Notes under the pieces: generated by a model
What the model was told of the DNA's origin: nothing
Seen by the model: the letters and a program-made list of their open reading frames with translations, nothing else
Database searches by the model: none
Position numbers and translations under genes: made by a program
From: JACCZZ01 sp044227805
GTDB taxonomy: Bacteria > Bacteroidota > Bacteroidia > Chitinophagales > UBA10324
NCBI GenBank assembly: GCA_044227805.1
Contig: JBGAWA010000067.1
Location: 1-23,491, forward strand
DNA length: 23,491 bases
Direction: 5' to 3'
Shown: positions 7,890-15,781 of the stretch, in pieces
How the letters are laid out: each line of letters begins with the position of its first letter
Position numbering within the stretch: the stretch's first letter is position 1

Positions 7890-10800
7890 TCATACACTAA
7901 TATAATGAGTACCTAAACTATTGAAAATTTCTAACCGGTCGACATCCAAAGGATACTTCAATTTAATTTCACTTTGTGCTGGATTTGGAAAAACAACCAA
8001 CTGAGAGTTTATCTGATCCATGTTATCAACTTCAGTGAAATTGGGATCAACATTGGCTCGAAGAATAAAAGCGTCATATACAGTCTGTCCAACCTGAGGA
8101 GCAGAGTTATCTGCGTAATACTGCCAATATGCATTTCCAGAGTAGATAATTGGCACATCAATGCTCGCGGCATCACCCACAACATACAATTGATAGTCAC
8201 TTGTTACATGGATCGCATGCGCTGACTCGTCATATACAGGGAAATTTGAATTTCCTTCTTCCTGTCCACCATAGTAAGTTGACCATTTTATAGCATAGGA
8301 GGCATCAAATTCAGTGATAAACATGTCATTTCCACCAAATTGGCCATGGTCATAATAGTATTGAAAAGAGTTAACATAAAAATTAGAGGACCCTGTGTAA
8401 CCTACCACAAAAAAATTACCAGAAGGATCAACGGCTATCCCAAGTCCTTCCTCAATACTTGATTTGCCTAGATATGTAGAAAACAACAAATCAAAGTCAT
8501 CTGAGAACACCGCAGTAAATGCATCCGGATCACTTCCTGAAATAAAAGATTGAAGAGAATTGCAGAGGGGAAAGGCGTTTGCCGACGGTGATGAACCACA
8601 AACGTCTAAACTCGGAGAATACGTGCTACTACCCGTTATGTAAATTTTATTCGGAGATCCACTTACTGCAATTGCATTTCCATAATCATTTCCATTTCCA
8701 CGAAACAGAGAGGCATACTCTAATGCATGCGTTGTATTAAACTTCGCTACATATGCATCGAAATTCAATCCGAAATTTCCTCCAGTATTCACATCTTGAA
8801 AAAAAGTTGCGCCAATTGAATTACAAACTGGAAATTGGTCTTGTTGAGATGGTGTTGAACAAGAGATTGTAGAACTTGCGCGAGTAGTACCAGTTAAATA
8901 TAAATTACCTGAAGGATCAAGTGCAGCAGATTGTATTTTATCCCAATTGTCAGACGGAACAGAGGAACTCTGCCCAGCACCATAATAAGAACTCCACTCA
9001 ACCTCATAGTCTTCGTTAAACATAATGATACTACCAGTTCGATTGTAAGATGAAGATTGCTGATAAGATCCTGCAGGACCAAATACAGAAGAAGCAACCG
9101 CATTCTGTCCTACTGCATAGATTTTTTTGCTTGCGGCATCAACTACCACATCATAAATGACCTCGTCTTCAACAGGAACGGGATTTTCAATATAAGTTCC
9201 CCATAATTTTAAATTACCAGATGTATTTAAACTTGCAATAAAACCAGTTTCATTCCCGTCGCTCTCATCCTTATAGTAATCATCAGTATTGGATGCGTCG
9301 AAATCTTTCACAGGAAAATCCATATCCGGTGTTGTTCCAGCAAAAATAATATCCTTATTAGTCCCAATTGCAATTGCATATGCAGTTTCTTGACTATTTA
9401 TTGAACCTGTATTTACAGTAGCTCCGCCATACCAAGTTGCCCATTGTCGTTCATTAAGTTCATTGAATTTAAGAACAAAAGCATCAGAAAAATTTCCTAA
9501 TAAGGTTTGAATATTTAAGAGAACTGGGAATTCACTACTTCCAGTTGTTCCACAGATATATGAATTGCCAGCAACATCAGTAGTAACGTCCCAGGCAGCT
9601 TCATCTCTAACATGACCGTAATAGGTAGACAAGCAGATGTTGTGATCACATCCAATTATGGGGTCAGGATTTCCCAATAGTTTCATTTCTATTATTAATG
9701 GTAGAGCTGTGTTGTAAGAACCAAGAGTAAACTTCACTTTTCCTGTTCCAGCCGAGGTGTAAGTGGGGGACCACGCTAACGTTACAATATTCCCGCTATT
9801 ATCAATTTGAAAAGCTGAAGCAACATCATAAATAACATTACCAACAGAAGAGATAATTTTTAATTTACCATTACCTAGAATTGTTATTGAAGTAGCGCCA
9901 TCAAACTTCATAATGATATCAGTGGGCCTACTTCCAACTTTGCATGTATAATAAAGTTTACTACCACTTTCATTTCCGTACCACATTAAATCAACATCAT
10001 TGTAGATTTCTGGGTACAGTAGTCTTTGATATCCAAATGAAGTGATTCCATTTGGACACCACGGCTTAAAATAATTATTGTAAGCCGCAATTCTAGGTGA
10101 AATTTTGTAAACTTTTGTAGATAAGCCATTTTGAAAACTTAGATCAATTCTATGAATTGTATCTGAAATAGAATGATCTTGATGAGATTTTAAAAAGACA
10201 TAGTTAATCTTATTATTTTGCATGTAAATATCAGGAAACTGATTTTGAGTATAATACTTAACGTTTGGGACATCTGTCTGATCAGTTCCTATTACTTGGC
10301 CATTATTTTCGTAGTATGCGAAATTCCCAGGACATGTTTCCGTACTCGGAGGAGTAATATACTCGATCATTTCGTATTTCACTGTTAGATACACATATTG
10401 TGTACCAGTCCATACTTTTCCCGTTACATAAATTAAATTATTAACATCAGCTTTAACTGCTATCGGAATATCATCCCCGCTTCCAATACCCACAAACCAT
10501 TCCTGGAATTTAATGTTTCCGCTTGCATCATATGCTAGAGTAAGAAAATCTTTATTACTTATATTGTATACATCACCTGTCACAAGAATATCTCCATAAG
10601 GTGCAATATCGAGTTTTCTTGCAGTGGCAATTTTTGTTTCGTCTGGGGCAGGGTAAAACTTCTGCCATTGAAGTGTCCCGCTACTATTGTATTTCATAGT
10701 TATGAAATCACTACCATTATTAGCTTTTTTAGTATATCCAGTAAGATACACGTAGCCATTTACGTCAACTCCGATAGAATTAGCCTGATCATCTAATCCT

Positions 10801-11729
10801 ACATTATCCCATGTTACTGACCAAAGAGTGTTTAGTTCATCATCTAATTTTACGGTTTTAATATCATATTGAGCTCCACTGCTTGCGGCACCAGTTACGT
10901 AGATATTGTCATACTCATCTTTTGCAAGAGCGGTGGGATGATCTAACCCTAAACCGGAAGAAGAATTACGAGTCACTGTTATTTGCGCGCCAGTAGTGGC
11001 ATTGTATTTCACTGTAGCAAAGTCCCAATTGGTAAAGGAACTCGCACTTCCACCGGTTACATACACCCGGGCACTGCTACCTAGAGTGATAGCTGCTGGA
11101 ATATCAAGGAGACTCGTATAATCATATCGTGCTTCCCAGATGAAAGTTCCGTTAGATGCACTGTACTTGCGCGTGCAATAGTCACTTAATGAAGTTGCGC
11201 CATAGCTCGCACCTACAACATAAACAGCACCTGCTCCATCTAATACCATGTCGGTAGGAACATCATAACTGCTACCCGGGCCATTATAGATCGATTGCCA
11301 AATTAATGACCCTGTATCATCATACTTTTGGATGACCCAATCATAGCCATTTCCCGAGGAGGTAATAGAAGTTCCCGCTACATATATATCGTCTGATGCG
11401 TCAATAGCGACCGCCACACCATAATCCCTGTTATTATTAGTGTGATTATACTGGACCTGCCAAAGTACTGTTCCATCGGTTGCATATTTGGTAATAAGCA
11501 TGTCCGTATTATTGGTAGTTACCATGGTATTACCAACTACAATTAGATTACCTGATCCGTCCAAGGCAGAGGAACTCCAGTCGATGGTATCAGGTGTGCC
11601 GGTTGAGTGTTCCCACAACTTAGCCACTAAAGTGGAATTGTTAAATTGGGCGTGAACAGTAATCGAATAAGTGACGAGTGACACAAATAATACAGAAAAC
11701 AAATTAATAGTTGGACGAAGTTTTTTCAT
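7890..11729 (-). CDS. Very large secreted SBBP-repeat protein, T9SS domain cut by in-frame stop
   Basis: I start at the MKKLRP codon (11729), which begins a signal peptide ending VHAQ near residue 28; an in-frame ATG 20 codons upstream is less likely. The frame encodes 1279 residues to the TGA, or 1319 positions if the TGA is counted as a codon. Residues about 30-455 are tandem SBBP-type repeats of about 55 residues (GNxYVTG, then KYxxxGxxxW). Residues about 465-690 form the domain often seen in SBBP proteins (ENNGQV start, DVDLMWYG, SITILGNGKL). A second repeat tract runs about 700-1215 (YGxxDEAxDV, GNSYICGTTG), and the final part begins a T9SS domain. Role unknown; probably a surface adhesin-like or structural protein. 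Base composition is AT-rich: 21 of 60 bases are G or C at 9001-9060, against 33 of 60 at 13081-13140 in uvrD. Confidence 0.85.
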   Translation of the reverse strand: MKKLRPTINLFSVLFVSLVTYSITVHAQFNNSTLVAKLWEHSTGTPDTIDWSSSALDGSGNLIVVGNTMVTTNNTDMLITKYATDGTVLWQVQYNHTNNNRDYGVAVAIDASDDIYVAGTSITSSGNGYDWVIQKYDDTGSLIWQSIYNGPGSSYDVPTDMVLDGAGAVYVVGASYGATSLSDYCTRKYSASNGTFIWEARYDYTSLLDIPAAITLGSSARVYVTGGSASSFTNWDFATVKYNATTGAQITVTRNSSSGLGLDHPTALAKDEYDNIYVTGAASSGAQYDIKTVKLDDELNTLWSVTWDNVGLDDQANSIGVDVNGYVYLTGYTKKANNGSDFITMKYNSSGTLQWQKFYPAPDETKIATARKLDIAPYGDILVTGDVYNISNKDFLTLAYDASGNIKFQEWFVGIGSGDDIPIAVKADVNNLIYVTGKVWTGTQYVYLTVKYEMIEYITPPSTETCPGNFAYYENNGQVIGTDQTDVPNVKYYTQNQFPDIYMQNNKINYVFLKSHQDHSISDTIHRIDLSFQNGLSTKVYKISPRIAAYNNYFKPWCPNGITSFGYQRLLYPEIYNDVDLMWYGNESGSKLYYTCKVGSRPTDIIMKFDGATSITILGNGKLKIISSVGNVIYDVASAFQIDNSGNIVTLAWSPTYTSAGTGKVKFTLGSYNTALPLIIEMKLLGNPDPIIGCDHNICLSTYYGHVRDEAAWDVTTDVAGNSYICGTTGSSEFPVLLNIQTLLGNFSDAFVLKFNELNERQWATWYGGATVNTGSINSQETAYAIAIGTNKDIIFAGTTPDMDFPVKDFDASNTDDYYKDESDGNETGFIASLNTSGNLKLWGTYIENPVPVEDEVIYDVVVDAASKKIYAVGQNAVASSVFGPAGSYQQSSSYNRTGSIIMFNEDYEVEWSSYYGAGQSSSVPSDNWDKIQSAALDPSGNLYLTGTTRASSTISCSTPSQQDQFPVCNSIGATFFQDVNTGGNFGLNFDAYVAKFNTTHALEYASLFRGNGNDYGNAIAVSGSPNKIYITGSSTYSPSLDVCGSSPSANAFPLCNSLQSFISGSDPDAFTAVFSDDFDLLFSTYLGKSSIEEGLGIAVDPSGNFFVVGYTGSSNFYVNSFQYYYDHGQFGGNDMFITEFDASYAIKWSTYYGGQEEGNSNFPVYDESAHAIHVTSDYQLYVVGDAASIDVPIIYSGNAYWQYYADNSAPQVGQTVYDAFILRANVDPNFTEVDNMDQINSQLVVFPNPAQSEIKLKYPLDVDRLEIFNSLGTHYISV

Positions 11730-11840
11730 TATACTAAGTTTTATAAGTGAATAAATGCATTTACAAACTAAAAAAAGATACTGGAACAAGAAGGAAATAA
11801 AATTGAAATAATCAGCAGGTTGTTGAATGTTGGATATTGT

Positions 11841-11948
11841 TCAATGTTTAATAAATTTTCTTACCGTTCTTCCTTCATAAGTTTTTAACTCCAAAAAATA
11901 AACCCCAATTGGTAATAACGAAATTGAGCGTATTCCTGTGCCAACGCT
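11841..11948 (-). pseudogene. Orphan fragment of a T9SS type A sorting domain
   Basis: Reading the minus strand, 35 codons between two stops (TGA at 11951-11949 and at 11843-11841) encode ISLLPIGVYFLELKTYEGRT and then VRKFIKH. This is the standard C-terminal half of a T9SS type A domain, including its basic end. There is no start codon, no YPNP half and no body: it begins 31 bases after the uvrD stop. It is best read as the leftover 3' end of a deleted cargo gene. It is in a different frame from uvrD, and stop codons separate it from the SBBP gene downstream. Confidence 0.65.
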
Positions 11949-11979
11949 TCATAAGTTGTGCGGAGAGGATGAAATGCGT

Positions 11980-14298
11980 CTATCCCTCCAACATCATATT
12001 TTTCTCTACGATACGCAGCTTGGCATACTTCAGCATAATCTTCTTCTGACCTACATCATTCAGAAAAAATATTGTTGCCATCTTGTCTTTTGCATTGCCT
12101 TCCAGTTGCAGCACCTTGCCGATACCAAACCGTTGATGTTCTACTTCCATGCCCACCTGAATCTTGCTGATGTCGGCTGCAACAAAGTCGCCGGTTGATT
12201 TGTGTACGTACTGTGGCGGCTTGATGACCGGCACCGTGACTTTGCTGAATTTTTCTTCCTGCGAGGAGGCGTGCATCTCGCGGTGCGGGAATTGCTTTTC
12301 GATCAACCGTTGATCTATTTCATCAATAAAACGGCTGGGTTCCGAATAAGTAAGGTTTCCATATCGATACCTTGATGTAGCATAGGTCAGTGTCAGCTTA
12401 TGTTCGGCGCGGGTAATGGCCACATAAAACAATCTTCGCTCCTCTTCCAGCTCCTCACGGCTGCCCATGGCCATCTGGTTGGGAAAGAGGTTTTCTTCCA
12501 GCCCCACCACGTATACGCAGGCGAATTCAAGTCCTTTGGCCGAATGAATGGTCATCAGCTTCACGCGGTCCTCTTCACCATTGTCTTTATCGGCATCCGT
12601 AAGCAGGGTAATTTCCTGCAGGTAGGCGCCGAGACTTTTGTCAAGGTTTTTTTCATTCAGTATTTCACCATCCACCGTCACCCACTCCTGCTCAATCGGA
12701 TCCTTGCCTTCTTCAAACGGAGCACGCTCGGTAAATTCCTTAATACCATTCAGCAATCCCTGCATATTTTCATAACGGCTCAGCCCTTCAATCGTTTTGT
12801 CGTTATACAGTTCATTCAGCAGTCCCGATGATTTAGCGATGTGTGAGGCGAGATCAAACGCATTATGTGTTTTAAGCATAATCGCAAAACTTTTAATCTT
12901 CGTCACAAATTCACTGATGGCATGTGCTGCCCTGTTGCCGGGCATCAGCTCATTATAATGTTCCAGCACTTCCCAGAGGCGCATGCCTTTTTCATTGGCG
13001 GTGAGCAGACATTTTTCAATGGTAGTCTGCCCGATGCCGCGCGTGGGATAATTGACAATGCGTTTCAAAGATTCTTCATCGAAGTGATTGACTGCGAGGC
13101 GCAGGTAGGCCAGCAGGTCCTTAATCTCTTTGCGCTGGTAAAAAGAGATACCGCCATACACCACATAGGGAATATTAAGGCGGCGCAACGCTTCTTCAAA
13201 TGCACGTGATTGCGCATGTGTTCGGTAGAGAATCACAAAATCACGGTTCATCCGCTGATGGCGCATCTTTTCTTCAAAGATGCCATCCACCACCATTCGG
13301 CCCTCATCATTATCACTTCCCGCCCGCAGCAGTTTAATCTTCTCTCCTATGTGGTTATCCGTCCAGATCTGCTTGGTGATCTGCATCGTATTGTTGCCGA
13401 TCACCTTATTGGCGGCATGAACGATGTGCTTGGTGGAACGATAATTCTGCTCGAGCTTAAACACCTGCAAGTCCGGGTAATCCTTTTCAAAATTGAGGAT
13501 GTTCTCGATGGTGGCACCGCGAAAGGAATAAATACTTTGGGCATCATCACCCACTACGCAGATGTTGTGATGAACATCGCCGAGTTTTTTTACAATCGCA
13601 TATTGAGCGCCATTGGTATCCTGAAACTCATCAATCATGATATAGCGGAACCGTTGCTGATACTTGTGTAAGGCGTCGGGAAATTTATCGAGGAGGTAAT
13701 ACATTTTATACAATAAATCATCGAAGTCCATGGCCCCCGACAGGAAACAACGTTTCGTGTATAAGGCATACAGCATCCCGATTTTAGGCCGGCCGGCAGC
13801 GGCATCATCCGCCATGATGCTTACATCCTGCTGGTAATCGTGAGGACTGATCAGGCTGTTTTTGGCAGCAGAAATCCGGTTGAGAACGATGTTGGGTTTA
13901 TAGAGTGAGTCGGGCAGCCCCTGCTCTTTAATAATCGTCTTGAGCAATCCTTTTGAATCATCTGTGTCATAAATAGTGAAGTTGGAAGGATAGCCAAGCC
14001 GCTCTGCTTCATAGCGAAGAATGCGGGCGAATACACTGTGAAAAGTACCGATGTACAGGTTGCGCGCTTCATTACCCATGATAAGGCTGATGCGCTCCCG
14101 CATAGCTGCTGCCGCTTTATTGGTGAAGGTAAGCGCCAGTATACGGAAAGAATCCACCTTTTGCTCCATCAGGTAAGCGATGCGATAGGTAAGCACGCGT
14201 GTTTTGCCGGAGCCAGGACCAGCCACTATCATCACCGGGCCTTCGGTAGCCATCACAGCCTGCCGTTGCACCTCATTCAATTGATCAAGATAACTCAT
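11980..14298 (-). CDS. uvrD: ATP-dependent DNA helicase, UvrD/PcrA/Rep family (superfamily 1A)
   Basis: The 772-residue protein has the full SF1A motif set: a Q-motif (LNEVQRQAV, about 7-15), Walker A (AGPGSGKT, K32), TFTNKAA (motif Ia, about 57), DEFQDTN (motif II, 223-229), VVGDDAQSIYSFRGA (motif III, about 248-262), the QNYRST motif IV, and VAITRAEHKL (motif VI). The C-terminal segment (about 705-765, VGMEVEHQRFGIGKV) is the Tudor-like region typical of PcrA/UvrD, which in relatives contacts RNA polymerase. The role is 3'-5' DNA unwinding in nucleotide excision and mismatch repair. Length and motifs are normal and the frame has no breaks. The JmjC-like gene lies 84 bp upstream on the same strand, so co-transcription is possible. 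pcrA is an equally good symbol. Confidence 0.93.
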   Translation of the reverse strand: MSYLDQLNEVQRQAVMATEGPVMIVAGPGSGKTRVLTYRIAYLMEQKVDSFRILALTFTNKAAAAMRERISLIMGNEARNLYIGTFHSVFARILRYEAERLGYPSNFTIYDTDDSKGLLKTIIKEQGLPDSLYKPNIVLNRISAAKNSLISPHDYQQDVSIMADDAAAGRPKIGMLYALYTKRCFLSGAMDFDDLLYKMYYLLDKFPDALHKYQQRFRYIMIDEFQDTNGAQYAIVKKLGDVHHNICVVGDDAQSIYSFRGATIENILNFEKDYPDLQVFKLEQNYRSTKHIVHAANKVIGNNTMQITKQIWTDNHIGEKIKLLRAGSDNDEGRMVVDGIFEEKMRHQRMNRDFVILYRTHAQSRAFEEALRRLNIPYVVYGGISFYQRKEIKDLLAYLRLAVNHFDEESLKRIVNYPTRGIGQTTIEKCLLTANEKGMRLWEVLEHYNELMPGNRAAHAISEFVTKIKSFAIMLKTHNAFDLASHIAKSSGLLNELYNDKTIEGLSRYENMQGLLNGIKEFTERAPFEEGKDPIEQEWVTVDGEILNEKNLDKSLGAYLQEITLLTDADKDNGEEDRVKLMTIHSAKGLEFACVYVVGLEENLFPNQMAMGSREELEEERRLFYVAITRAEHKLTLTYATSRYRYGNLTYSEPSRFIDEIDQRLIEKQFPHREMHASSQEEKFSKVTVPVIKPPQYVHKSTGDFVAADISKIQVGMEVEHQRFGIGKVLQLEGNAKDKMATIFFLNDVGQKKIMLKYAKLRIVEKNMMLEG

Positions 14299-14382
14299 CG
14301 CTTCAAAAATAGGATATGGGGGATAATAGTTACTGGTAAATTTTCAACAAAAAACTGGACCGGTAAAACCAGACAGGTTGAT

Positions 14383-15444
14383 TTATCGCTTCGCCATGCG
14401 GTCGATGGCTGCCAACAAAAGCGGCACTGTTTCATTTTGAAGCAATCGATTCATTTGTGCTTCATCCCTGTTTTCTCCCAGCCTTTTTCTTGCCTTTAAC
14501 AAATAGCTGAAACCAAGTTGTTCTTTCGTGGCCGGTGGCAGCGCGGAGATTTTTTTCAGCAGGCGGATAAAGGCAAGATTCAGTGTATTGACATACGCTG
14601 CAGTAACATCAGTGCCGCCATCAATGATCCAGCGGCTGATGGAGTTAAAATAATTGGGCAGGGAAATGTAAAAACTTCCGAAGCCAATATATTTCTCCAG
14701 TGTAATAACCCGGTGGGCGAAATTCCCGGGCATGAATAAGGTCCTGTTTTCCGATACGATAAACCAGTGTGCACTGGGAAGCGACAGGAATTTTTCAATG
14801 GTAAAATGTGCTTCCTCTTCCACTACATCGAAAGAACAATCTTCAAGGCCCCGCTCGTGTCCTTCCAGCCTGTCCCAGGCAAACCATAATTTTTTACCGG
14901 TGAAGCAGTGGTTGCTTCCATCTCCGTCATCCGTATGTGAATCGCTGAATATTCCCCTGGAACTGATGACCATGGTGAGCATTTCGAGAAAAGATAATTC
15001 AGCAGAGAACCTTGGCAGCAGGTTAAAGTAACTGACAGCATCCGCGTCAATATGATTAAATAAACGGGTTCCCCTGAAATGCAAATCAGTAACACCAAAA
15101 CGCGACCGGCCTCTTGTCCAGCGATCCACGGCGTCCCTGACAGTAACCTTTAATTCGGTATGTTTTAGCCCTGTCCTGATTTTAATGCGTTCTTTCTGGG
15201 GCAAGTAGTTACGCAACAACGATAAAAGGTAGTTGACCTTGTCCGTTTCCGGCGGGACCTTCAGTGATACCGGATAATCATGGAAGACTATTGTTTTGCC
15301 TTCCAACATGCTGCTGAAAAGTTTATCTCTTGTATATTTTTCTGGTGCAAGAAATTTTGCTGACAAGCTTTTGATATCAGCCGGAGAAAAATTCAGGGAA
15401 CGGTCAAACTGTAATGCTTCTTGTATAGCCTCTATGGGTATCAT
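14383..15444 (-). CDS. JmjC/cupin-like putative Fe(II)/2-oxoglutarate-dependent oxygenase
   Basis: In this 353-residue protein, residues about 115-265 look like a JmjC or cupin-8 double-stranded beta helix. A candidate metal triad is H170-T-D172 (in SDSHTDDGDGSNHCF) with H244 (in FMPGNFAHRVITLEKY). K184 in FTGKKLWFAW sits where 2-oxoglutarate-binding residues fall in JmjC enzymes. The pattern H-x-D, G-x-K-x-x-F/W, P-G-x-x-H is what suggests the family; no substrate can be inferred. The N-terminal 110 residues and the helical C-terminal 85 residues carry no motif I recognise. There is no signal peptide, so it is probably cytosolic. The start at 15444 is the first ATG of the frame and follows a -7 promoter box by about 70 bases. 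It lies directly upstream of uvrD. Confidence 0.65.
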   Translation of the reverse strand: MIPIEAIQEALQFDRSLNFSPADIKSLSAKFLAPEKYTRDKLFSSMLEGKTIVFHDYPVSLKVPPETDKVNYLLSLLRNYLPQKERIKIRTGLKHTELKVTVRDAVDRWTRGRSRFGVTDLHFRGTRLFNHIDADAVSYFNLLPRFSAELSFLEMLTMVISSRGIFSDSHTDDGDGSNHCFTGKKLWFAWDRLEGHERGLEDCSFDVVEEEAHFTIEKFLSLPSAHWFIVSENRTLFMPGNFAHRVITLEKYIGFGSFYISLPNYFNSISRWIIDGGTDVTAAYVNTLNLAFIRLLKKISALPPATKEQLGFSYLLKARKRLGENRDEAQMNRLLQNETVPLLLAAIDRMAKR

Positions 15445-15512
15445 GGCGGGCAGCTTGAATTATCCTTTGTGGCTGGTGGTAAAAATGGAAGAACTTCTCT
15501 TGCGGCTGCAGT

Positions 15513-15520
15513 CAAATATA
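15513..15520 (-). promoter_or_regulatory. Putative -7 promoter element for the JmjC-like gene
   Basis: On the minus strand TATATTTG is an exact match to TAnnTTTG. Transcription would start near 15506, leaving a leader of about 60 bases. No TTTG is present at the expected -33 spacing. Confidence 0.4.
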
Positions 15521-15721
15521 GTACGATTATTAATTTTTTGACCCGGTGATTACCCTGGATTTTGCAACCCACATTTTGCAGTGCAGTACAGCAAAGGTTT
15601 TAATCCTGAGAAAGAATTGCTTTGTGTTTGCGAATAAATTTTTTCTTTCAAAAATGAGTATTCCCATAGCGGTTCTAAGTGGCAGTGAAAGAGGAGTTTT
15701 CTATTGGAAAATCAGGAGCTA

Positions 15722-15757
15722 ATAAAAAAGCCGGGAAGTAGATTCACCACCCGGCTT
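15722..15757 (-). terminator. Intrinsic terminator of ppdK
   Basis: On the minus strand AAGCCGGG (15757-15750) pairs with CCCGGCTT (15735-15728) around a 14-base loop, followed by a TTTTTTATT run. It lies 25 bases past the ppdK stop codon, on the correct strand and at the correct distance. Confidence 0.8.
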
Positions 15758-15781
15758 CAAAAAAAACTAACAGCACAACTT

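Larger units (their letters stand above)
15445..15781. other. Intergenic region between ppdK and the JmjC-like gene
   Basis: This 337-base gap holds the ppdK terminator hairpin at its ppdK end and a promoter box at its JmjC end. Between them (about 15540-15725) I see AT-rich sequence with no coding frame, repeat or RNA-like fold that I can support. Confidence 0.5.

Noticed and set aside
7890..7892. TGA as selenocysteine or a reassigned codon
   Set aside because: TGA is also used as the normal stop of several nearby genes (for example the metalloprotease at 3614-3616), no SECIS-like hairpin is evident after it, and the position in T9SS domains is not a cysteine. A point mutation or error is simpler.
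11938..12198. 86-codon plus-strand frame over the uvrD 3' end
   Set aside because: Antisense to the uvrD Tudor-like region and the sorting-domain relic; no domain or start signal.
12400..13671. Three long plus-strand frames opposite uvrD
   Set aside because: They lie wholly antisense to a helicase gene with all motifs in place, have no signal peptide or domain, and reflect the codon pattern of the real gene.
14304..14311. TATTTTTG (minus strand) as the uvrD promoter
   Set aside because: It is an exact -7 match but lies only 5 bases before the ATG, which would make the transcript leaderless, and no -33 element is present.
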